This document shows, piece by piece, positions 1 through 6,390 of a DNA stretch of 18,573 nucleotides (its first letter is position 1; each line of letters starts with the position of its first letter). The DNA lies in assembly GCA_016926235.1 (NCBI GenBank), contig JAFGOZ010000577.1:1-18573 (forward strand). Reading direction: 5' to 3'. This stretch comes from Bacteroidales bacterium (lineage in GTDB: Bacteria; Bacteroidota; Bacteroidia; Bacteroidales; UBA10428). The notes under the pieces are model-generated. The model worked only from the letters and a program-made list of their open reading frames with translations. It did not search any database and was not told the origin of the DNA. Made by a program: the position numbers and the translations under genes.

Positions 1-7
1 ATATGCC

Positions 8-139
8 GTCCCTACGGGACTTTAATGACCCCAGGTCATTTTTGTGCTACCAATATTTTGTCCCTAACGGGACAGTCCCGTAGGGACAACATATTGGTAA
101 ACATTGTGTTAGAAAATGTTTCTAAGTCCCGTTAGGGAC
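8..139. repeat. Cluster of GTCCC-core palindromes (REP/REPIN-like)
   Basis: Four copies of a short palindrome with core GTCCC(G/T)-TA-(C)GGGAC are seen: 8-20 (GTCCCTACGGGAC), 60-73 (GTCCCTAACGGGAC), 75-87 (GTCCCGTAGGGAC) and 126-139 (GTCCCGTTAGGGAC). The middle two are separated by one base and lie inside a longer inverted repeat with arms ACCAATAT at 49-56 and ATATTGGT at 91-98, so 49-98 could fold as one hairpin. Two other stems sit between the copies: AATGACC/GGTCATT at 24-30 and 34-40, and AAACATT/AATGTTT at 99-105 and 115-121. The pairing of two inverted units is the layout of REPINs, whose units are spread by RAYT-type transposases. No such transposase is in the window. Only the palindromes are directly seen; the REP identity is inferred. 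Confidence 0.75.
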
Positions 140-195
140 GAAATATAATTTACTCGTTTAGTAATGATAAATTAAATAAACAAAACAGAAAAATA

Positions 196-1578
196 ATGAA
201 AGGGACTAAAATATATCTTGTATTGACTCTTATGATAGCAAGGAGTTTTGTGTATTCACAGGACAAAGCCTATATGCTTACATTGGAGGAGGCATGTGAG
301 TACGCACTTCAGTACAACAAGACATTGCTAAATGCCAGGGATCAGGTTACTGTTTCGGATAAGAAGATTTTTGAAACAATAGCAAATGGATTACCTCAGG
401 TAGAGGGGAGTCTCGATTATATGACCTATTTTAACTATGAGTTGGCTTTAGATTTTGGAAGCAGCTCTGGCGCCGATTTGCCTGATTTCACTCAGCCACC
501 ATATGACATGGGTGATGCAGCATTATTCGGGGATATAATGGGATTGATGGGCTCTTCGGAACCAATTATCCTGAATGATCAATTCAGTGGAAAGATCCAG
601 GTATCACAGCTGATTTTCAGCGGTCAATACATTGCCGGTATACAAACAGCCAAAATTGCCCGCAAAATGGCCGATCAAAGTATAACAAAAAGTGAACTTG
701 ATATAAAAGAAGGTGTTTCGAATACATATTATACCATTTTAATAACTGAAAAAACACTTACTATTCTTGGTGAAAACCTGGATAATTTGGAATTAATTAT
801 GCAGAACACCAGCAATTTATACAATGTTGGGGTTGCTGAAGAAACGGATGTTGACAGGCTAAAAATGACAGTAAACGAGTTAAAAAACACAGAAAAATCG
901 CTTGAAAGGATGAATCAACTGAACTATAATATGCTGAAGTTTCAACTTGGAGTAGCCCCTGAAACTGAAATTGTACTTGCAGACAGTCTTTCACAAATAA
1001 TCGAGAAAATTAACCTTGAGCATGCATTAGCAGATAGTTTCGATGTAAGCAACAATATTAATTATCAACTCATGGAATCACAAGTGAAATTAACCAGCAA
1101 ACAAGTGGACATGCAGAAATGGGCTTACACACCAACAATTGCCGGTTTTTATAATTACACTGAAAAATTCATCACCACCTCCTTTGATATGAACCCAAAC
1201 CATCTGGCAGGATTTACAGTTTCCGTTCCCATATTTTCAAGTGGTATTAGAAATTCAAGGGTTGCACAGGCAAAAATCAACCTTGATATTGCCCGACGTA
1301 ACCAGGAGATGCTTAAGGACCAACTGGAAACACAAAACAAACAATTATTATTTAATTACCAGAGCGCATTGGAAAACTACAGAACGCAAAAAGAGAATGT
1401 AGCTATTGCCGAGCGGGTTTATTTACGGGTAAAAAACAAATACCAGCAAGGACTTGTTTCCAGCTTTGAGCTCACACAGGAAAACAGCAATTATTTAAGT
1501 GCAGAAAGCAATTACCTGTCTGCAGTGCTTACATTGCTTCAAGCTCAAATTTCCCTGGATAAGCTTTACAACAAATAA
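196..1578 (+). CDS. TolC-like outer membrane efflux protein
   Basis: This is the outer-membrane channel of a tripartite efflux pump. The protein is 460 aa, normal for the TolC/OEP family (two OEP repeats). Residues 1-21 form a signal peptide (basic start, hydrophobic core, cleavage near VYS-QDK). The mature N-terminus has the family signature LTLEEACEYALQYNKTLLNA at about 29-48, followed by long amphipathic helices with heptad-like leucines and a second repeat starting near residue 285. The C-terminal part (QKENVAIAERVYLRVKNKYQQG) is the typical last helical segment. It is first in an operon with a membrane-fusion protein 33 bp downstream and the RND permease after that. The start at 196 gives an intact signal peptide. 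No Shine-Dalgarno is visible, as usual for Bacteroidota. The substrate cannot be read from the sequence. Confidence 0.93.
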   Translation: MKGTKIYLVLTLMIARSFVYSQDKAYMLTLEEACEYALQYNKTLLNARDQVTVSDKKIFETIANGLPQVEGSLDYMTYFNYELALDFGSSSGADLPDFTQPPYDMGDAALFGDIMGLMGSSEPIILNDQFSGKIQVSQLIFSGQYIAGIQTAKIARKMADQSITKSELDIKEGVSNTYYTILITEKTLTILGENLDNLELIMQNTSNLYNVGVAEETDVDRLKMTVNELKNTEKSLERMNQLNYNMLKFQLGVAPETEIVLADSLSQIIEKINLEHALADSFDVSNNINYQLMESQVKLTSKQVDMQKWAYTPTIAGFYNYTEKFITTSFDMNPNHLAGFTVSVPIFSSGIRNSRVAQAKINLDIARRNQEMLKDQLETQNKQLLFNYQSALENYRTQKENVAIAERVYLRVKNKYQQGLVSSFELTQENSNYLSAESNYLSAVLTLLQAQISLDKLYNK

Positions 1579-1611
1579 CTAAATAGTAAAAACAATTAAA
1601 CTTAAATATAA

Positions 1612-2658
1612 ATGAAAAGACATTTTTTAATTTTAATAGGGGTATCTGTATTATTCGCATCATGCGGACCTAAAACAACAAACGAAGTTACTGTTTCTGA
1701 AGTTGATACAACAGTTTATCCTGTAAAAACGACTATTCTTGAGAAACAAAAGGTTGCACAGAATATAGAATATACAGCCAACCTGATAGCCTACGAGGAG
1801 ATAAATTATGCTCCGGCTTCTCCCGGCCGGATTGAAGCTATTAATGTCGAAGTAGGTAGTCGCGTAACAAAAGGCCAGCTTATCGTGCAAATGGACCAGA
1901 CGCAGTTAATGCAGGCTAAGGAACAGTATTTTAATGCCAAATCCAACTTTCTGAGGATGGATACCTTATATAAGCTAAACAGCATATCGGAACAAGCTTA
2001 TGAAGCAACAAAAACCCAATACGAAGTGGCAAAAACAAACTATGAGTTTTTACAGCGTAATACAAGACTGGTTTCACCTATTAATGGCATCGTAACCGGC
2101 AAATATTTTGAGAGCGGAGAACTTTATTCCGGAGCACCAAATACCATGGCTGGTAAAGCTGCTGTAGTAACTTTAATGCAGATTAATCCGCTTAAAGCAA
2201 AAATTAACATATCTGAAAAATATTACCCTTTACTTAAGAATGGATTAAAAACCACTGTTATTGTTGATATTTACCCTGACCAACAGTTTATTGGCGAAGT
2301 ATTAAGGATATATCCTACTATTAGTCCTGAAACCAGGACCTTCACTGTTGAGATTAAAATACAGAACCCAAAAGAAATATTACGTCCGGGGATGTATGCA
2401 CGTGTTTCCCTTGACCTGGGTGAAATCAACACCCTTGTTGCTCCTGCAATTGCAGTTGTAAAACAGGAAGGAACTAATGAGCGCTATGTATTCCTTGCAA
2501 ATAACGACAGTACTGCCCGTAAAGTATTTGTTAAAATTGGCAAACGTTACGATGATCTTTTAGAAATAATATCCGGAGAAATACAAGAAGGTGACAGGAT
2601 GATCATTGCCGGGCAGGAGAGGCTTATGGAAGGAGCAAAAATTTCTATTAAGAATTAA
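1612..2658 (+). CDS. RND efflux periplasmic adaptor (membrane-fusion) lipoprotein
   Basis: This adaptor connects the inner-membrane RND pump to the TolC channel. It is 348 aa. Residues 1-18 are a lipoprotein signal with lipobox LFASC, so C18 is the probable lipidated cysteine. Residues after it (GPKTTNEV) are not a run of acidic residues, so it should stay in the periplasm as its role requires. The order is: first half of the lipoyl/barrel-sandwich domain near 64-96 (VGSRVTKGQLIVQMD), a short helical hairpin at about 97-150, the second lipoyl half (VSPINGIVTGKYFESGELY, about 154-172), and beta-barrel and membrane-proximal domains to the end, including the RPGMYARVSLDLGE motif. It sits 33 bp after the TolC-like gene and 50 bp before the permease. 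The family call (HlyD/AcrA-like) is firm; the substrate is unknown. Confidence 0.93.
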   Translation: MKRHFLILIGVSVLFASCGPKTTNEVTVSEVDTTVYPVKTTILEKQKVAQNIEYTANLIAYEEINYAPASPGRIEAINVEVGSRVTKGQLIVQMDQTQLMQAKEQYFNAKSNFLRMDTLYKLNSISEQAYEATKTQYEVAKTNYEFLQRNTRLVSPINGIVTGKYFESGELYSGAPNTMAGKAAVVTLMQINPLKAKINISEKYYPLLKNGLKTTVIVDIYPDQQFIGEVLRIYPTISPETRTFTVEIKIQNPKEILRPGMYARVSLDLGEINTLVAPAIAVVKQEGTNERYVFLANNDSTARKVFVKIGKRYDDLLEIISGEIQEGDRMIIAGQERLMEGAKISIKN

Positions 2659-2708
2659 CCTCTACCATTAGTATACAAAGTTTTCATTAAGAATTAAAGA
2701 AAAGAGAT

Positions 2709-5700
2709 ATGAGTATATACGGAAGTTCAGTAAAAAATCCTATTACAACGATCATGGTATTTGTTGCAATAGTTGTATTTGGTATTTATACATTCGTCAA
2801 ACTCCCCATTGATTTTTACCCAGAAATGGAGTTTCCGGCACTTATGGTATTAACGAGCTACAGCGGGGCTAATGCTGCAGATATTGAGGAAAATATTTCC
2901 AAACCTCTTGAAAATGCTTTTAACACAGTTAGTGACCTGAAAGAGATAACTTCTACGTCAAGAGATAATATTTCACTGGTTATACTTGAATTTGAATTTG
3001 GTACTGACCTCAATGCTGCTGCCAATGATATAAGGGATGCTTTATCCATGTATTCATCCGCTTTACCTGATGATGCAGATGATCCCATCATATTCAAGTT
3101 TAGTACAAACATAATGCCTATTATGTTCTTTGCCATAACTGCGGACGAGAGTTACATAGGAATAAAGGACCAGTTGGAAGAAAAAATAGTGAATCCACTG
3201 AACCGCATCGAAGGAATAGGAGCAATAAGCCTTGCCGGAAGCCCTACCCGTCAAGTAACAGTTGATATTGATCCCAGAAGGATGGAAGCTTATAATCTTA
3301 CTATTGAACAGATCGGTGGTGTTTTACGTGCTGAAAACCTGAATATGCCTTCTGGAAATATAGAAATGGGAATGATGAATTACCCTTTGCGTGTTCAGGG
3401 TGAATTTACAGAAAGCAGCCAGATAAAAAATATTGTTCTGGGTAACTACCAGGGGAAAACCGTTTACTTGAGGGACGTTGCCACTGTAAATGACACCATC
3501 AAGGATATGACGGTTGATGAAAGGATAAATGGAAAACAAGGTATCCGTATGATCATTCAGAAACAATCTGGCGCTAATTCAGTAAAAATAGCCCGTGAAG
3601 TGAACAAAAAGCTTGAAGAACTTAAAAAGACCTTGCCCAAGGATGTTGAAATCCTGTCCATATTCGACACCAGCGAATTTATTAACATGTCCATAAGCAA
3701 CCTTTCAAAAACTCTATTGTTTGCTTTAATCTTCGTTGTATTGGTGGTATTATTCTTCCTGGGGAGATGGAGGGCCACGTTTATAATCGTGATCACAATC
3801 CCTATATCGCTAATTGTAGCTTTTATATATCTTGGTATTTCGGGCAACACTATCAACATCATTTCTTTATCAGCCCTGTCTATAGCAATAGGTATGGTGG
3901 TTGACGATGCCATTGTTGTACTTGAAAATATTACCCGGCATATAGAAAGAGGAAGCACACCCAGGGAAGCTGCTATTTATGCCACCAATGAGGTTTGGCT
4001 GGCTGTAATTGCAACCACCCTTACTGTTGTGGCAGTATTTTTCCCTATGACTATGGTATCAGGACTTGCAGGGATCATGTTTAAACAGCTTGGATGGATT
4101 GTATCCATTACCATTGTTACTTCTACTCTTGCGGCAATTTCTCTCACTCCTATGCTTAGTTCAAAAATATTGAAACTTAAAAAGAAAAAAAGAGAACCTC
4201 GTCGCATTAGTCATAAACGTGTGATCATTCCATTCCTCGACAAACTCGATAATTTCTATGCCAGGACTCTCGGTTGGTGCTTACGTCACAGGCGTCTGGT
4301 AATATTTAGTACACTTGGAATATTTATCGGATCAATTATTCTTGCAGCGTTCTTTGTAAAAGCAGAATTTATGCCACAGGCAGACCAGGGACAGGTTACT
4401 ATTGAAATAGAATTGACAGCAGGAATGAGGGTGGATGAAACTATGAAGATAGCCCGAAAGATTGACAATTATATTGAGGAAAACATACCTGAAAAGAAAC
4501 TGGTAGCAACCTCTTCCGGATCAGATGACGAAGCCGGATTTTCTGCCCTCTTTGGAAATGCAGGTTCTAACAATATTAGCATGACTCTGGCATTAATAAC
4601 AGCTTCTGAAAGAGAACGCTCAGATGTAGAAATTGCAGATGATCTAAGAAAGTATATTGGCACACTCCCGGAAGTAGTAACATATACTGTTGTTGCAGGA
4701 GAAAGTAGTCATTTATCAGGATCTTCCAATACAGTAGATGTTGAGATTTATGGTCATAATTTTGATGTTACAACTGCCCTGGCAAATGAGATTTCAGAAA
4801 AAGTAAAAAGTATTAAAGGGGCAAGAGATGTTACCATAAGTCGTAAAAAGTCAAAACCTGAACTAAGAATTCTGCTTGATCAGGAAAAAATGTCAAGTAA
4901 TGGATTGAATACAGCTAGCGTTTCTACTATAGTACGTAACAGGATAGTAGGTATGACTGCTTCAATTTTCCGTGAATCAGGCAACGAATATAATATTGTA
5001 GTAAAGTTTAGCGAGGAATTCCGAAATTCTATAGATGACATCAAGAATATTGCAATTCCAACTCCTTCAGGGATTATTCGCCTGGGAGATATTGCATCCA
5101 TTGAAGAATTCTGGGCTCCACCCAACATAGAGAGAAAAGGAAGGGAAAGAGTGGTGACTGTATCAGTTACACCATATAAAGTACCGTTAGGAGAATTGGC
5201 AGCTAACATTAAAACTGAAATCGCAAAAATTAATAAACCAAGTGGGGTAATGATTGATGTCGGCGGAGCTTACGAAGATATGGGAGAATCATTTGGCGAT
5301 CTGGGTAAATTGCTTTTAATGAGCCTACTGCTCGTATACATTGTTATGGCATCCCAGTTCGAATCACTTAAAATGCCGTTCATAATTATGATGTCAATAC
5401 CCTTTGCATTTACAGGTGTTATACTTGCCCTGATAATTACAAACACACCGCTTAGTATCATTGCTGCTCTCGGAGCCATAATGCTGGTGGGAATTGTAGT
5501 AAAAAATGCTATTGTGCTGATAGACTTTACAAACTTAATGCGCGACAGGAATTATGAACTGGATGAGGCCATTAAAATTGCAGGAAAATCACGCCTGAGA
5601 CCTGTTTTAATGACTTCAGTTACCACAATACTAGGTATGCTGCCCCTGGCATTAAGCAAAGGTGAAGGTTCTGAAATATGGAGCCCCATGGGTATTTCAG

Positions 5701-5831
5701 TTATTGGAGGATTAATATTCTCTACAATAGTTACAATGGTTATTGTTCCTGTTATTTACAGAATAGTTGTAAGAAGAGCAGAAAGACGTAAAGGAAAGGA
5801 AACAGAAGAACTTGAATTTATGGAAGATTAA
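2709..5831 (+). CDS. RND efflux permease, AcrB/HAE-1 type
   Basis: This is the proton-driven inner-membrane pump of the tripartite system. It is 1040 aa, the usual length for AcrB-like ACR_tran proteins. The N-terminus (VKNPITTIMVFVAIVVFGIYTFVKLPIDFYPEM) is the family TM1 signature. The proton-relay residues are present: the aspartate pair D399-D400 in TM4 (GMVVDDAIVVLENI) and K932 in TM10 (GIVVKNAIVLIDF). Two large periplasmic porter loops (about 35-325 and 560-860) separate two six-helix halves, and the cytoplasmic linker after TM6 is strongly basic (KLKKKKREPRR). The aspartate/lysine pattern and length favour the HAE-1 drug and hydrophobe subclass over heavy-metal CusA types, but substrate is not deducible. 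The small PII-like gene begins 13 bp downstream. Confidence 0.95.
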   Translation: MSIYGSSVKNPITTIMVFVAIVVFGIYTFVKLPIDFYPEMEFPALMVLTSYSGANAADIEENISKPLENAFNTVSDLKEITSTSRDNISLVILEFEFGTDLNAAANDIRDALSMYSSALPDDADDPIIFKFSTNIMPIMFFAITADESYIGIKDQLEEKIVNPLNRIEGIGAISLAGSPTRQVTVDIDPRRMEAYNLTIEQIGGVLRAENLNMPSGNIEMGMMNYPLRVQGEFTESSQIKNIVLGNYQGKTVYLRDVATVNDTIKDMTVDERINGKQGIRMIIQKQSGANSVKIAREVNKKLEELKKTLPKDVEILSIFDTSEFINMSISNLSKTLLFALIFVVLVVLFFLGRWRATFIIVITIPISLIVAFIYLGISGNTINIISLSALSIAIGMVVDDAIVVLENITRHIERGSTPREAAIYATNEVWLAVIATTLTVVAVFFPMTMVSGLAGIMFKQLGWIVSITIVTSTLAAISLTPMLSSKILKLKKKKREPRRISHKRVIIPFLDKLDNFYARTLGWCLRHRRLVIFSTLGIFIGSIILAAFFVKAEFMPQADQGQVTIEIELTAGMRVDETMKIARKIDNYIEENIPEKKLVATSSGSDDEAGFSALFGNAGSNNISMTLALITASERERSDVEIADDLRKYIGTLPEVVTYTVVAGESSHLSGSSNTVDVEIYGHNFDVTTALANEISEKVKSIKGARDVTISRKKSKPELRILLDQEKMSSNGLNTASVSTIVRNRIVGMTASIFRESGNEYNIVVKFSEEFRNSIDDIKNIAIPTPSGIIRLGDIASIEEFWAPPNIERKGRERVVTVSVTPYKVPLGELAANIKTEIAKINKPSGVMIDVGGAYEDMGESFGDLGKLLLMSLLLVYIVMASQFESLKMPFIIMMSIPFAFTGVILALIITNTPLSIIAALGAIMLVGIVVKNAIVLIDFTNLMRDRNYELDEAIKIAGKSRLRPVLMTSVTTILGMLPLALSKGEGSEIWSPMGISVIGGLIFSTIVTMVIVPVIYRIVVRRAERRKGKETEELEFMED

Positions 5832-5844
5832 AATCAAAAATATT

Positions 5845-6138
5845 ATGAAAGCAATAATGATCATATATAACCAGGCTATAACAGAAAAAGTTGAGTATAT
5901 GCTGGAGAAATTAAATATCAGAGGTTTCACACAATGGCCTACAGTTTGGGGTGCCGGTTCAACCAGTGGAGAACCCCGTATGGGAACCCATACCTGGCCT
6001 GAACTTAACTCTGCTACTATTATTATGGTAAACGATGAAATTGTAGACACCGTTCTTGAAAAAGTAAGGAAGTTGGATGATATCAATCAGGAAGTAGGCA
6101 TAAGGGCCTTTGTCTGGAATATTGAGAAGATGTACTAG
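5845..6138 (+). CDS. PG0541-family transporter-associated protein (PII-like fold)
   Basis: This is a 97-aa soluble protein with no signal peptide or membrane segment. The pattern is that of a small ferredoxin-like/PII-like fold: strand MKAIMIIYN, helix TEKVEYMLEKLN, a long loop rich in W, G, P, T and H (about 28-55, including GAGSTSGEPRMGTHTWPELN), strand ATIIMVN, helix IVDTVLEKVRKLD, and strand IRAFVWNIEKMY. It resembles the small gene that follows the RND pump in Porphyromonas gingivalis (PG0541, after PG0538-PG0540). I chose ATG 5845, 13 bp after the permease stop. An in-frame ATG at 5812 would add 11 residues read from within the permease tail and would spoil the first strand. A cytosolic ligand-binding or regulatory role for the pump is inferred, not shown. 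The stop codon lies at the edge of a MITE-like element. Confidence 0.8.
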   Translation: MKAIMIIYNQAITEKVEYMLEKLNIRGFTQWPTVWGAGSTSGEPRMGTHTWPELNSATIIMVNDEIVDTVLEKVRKLDDINQEVGIRAFVWNIEKMY

Positions 6139-6264
6139 TGTCATGTCTGTTATGAACTTGCTATAAATTCATCCGATGACTATGATATTTACTGAAAATA
6201 TAAAGAAAGAACAAAAGTCATCGGATGAATAATAGGTGACATTTTAGCATGGGCATGACACTAG
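6135..6264. mobile_element. MITE-like hairpin element with CTAG ends
   Basis: This 130-bp stretch begins CTAGTGTCATG (6135-6145) and ends CATGACACTAG (6254-6264), a perfect 11-bp terminal inverted repeat. Inside it is a second perfect inverted repeat of 15 bp: ATTCATCCGATGACT (6167-6181) and AGTCATCGGATGAAT (6216-6230) around an AT-rich 34-nt spacer. CTAG is its own reverse complement, so the two ends may be a 4-bp target duplication flanking TGTCATG termini. There is no coding sequence inside. The left CTAG supplies the TAG stop of the upstream gene. It could be a non-autonomous element moved by an IS transposase elsewhere, and the nested stem could also act as a transcription end. The repeats are seen; mobility is inferred. 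Confidence 0.6.
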
Positions 6265-6271
6265 AATCTAA

Positions 6272-6286
6272 AACCCTTGCAGGGTT
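6272..6286. repeat. Small REP-like hairpin AACCCT-TGC-AGGGTT
   Basis: A perfect 6-bp stem with a 3-nt loop lies between the MITE-like element and the TonB-dependent receptor gene. The same AACCCT/AGGGTT core recurs at 18424-18437, where it is followed by the same TCAAT bases. This suggests a dispersed repeat family rather than chance. There is no T-run after it, so it is not a classical terminator. Confidence 0.5.
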
Positions 6287-6327
6287 CAATCCCCCATATT
6301 CTTTCGTTAGTCGACTGATTAAGGGCT

Positions 6328-6375
6328 TTTGACTACTTCATTTGATTACTTGTATACTTTCCCTCAAATTTGAGG
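6328..6375 (+). promoter_or_regulatory. Candidate promoter and perfect 14-bp palindrome upstream of the receptor gene
   Basis: CCTCAAATTTGAGG at 6362-6375 is a perfect 14-bp palindrome ending 15 nt before the ATG at 6391. About 20 nt upstream are a TTTG (6328-6331) and a TATACTTT/TACTTTCC stretch (6353-6362) that partly fit the Bacteroidota -33 TTTG and -7 TAnnTTTG elements; the match is imperfect and the spacing (21-23 nt) slightly long. If used, transcription would start at or near the palindrome, as expected for an operator. The palindrome is seen; the promoter reading is weak. Confidence 0.3.
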
Positions 6376-6390
6376 TTTAATTCTACAAGT

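Noticed and set aside
8..139. A CRISPR-like array, because of the repeated short palindromes
   Set aside because: The copies are 13-14 bp, alternate in form, have irregular spacing from 1 to 39 bases, and there is no cas gene in the window.
3557..3958. A 133-residue minus-strand open frame within the permease gene
   Set aside because: It is the antisense of a well-supported membrane protein, has no start context or recognisable motif, and is explained by the coding sequence opposite.
5812..5844. An earlier start (ATG 5812) for the PII-like gene
   Set aside because: It lies within the permease coding end and adds a polar 11-residue stretch before a first beta strand that starts naturally at 5845.
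6370..6390. A TTG start for the TonB-dependent receptor
   Set aside because: It sits in the middle of the palindrome and adds seven residues before a signal peptide that begins properly at ATG 6391.
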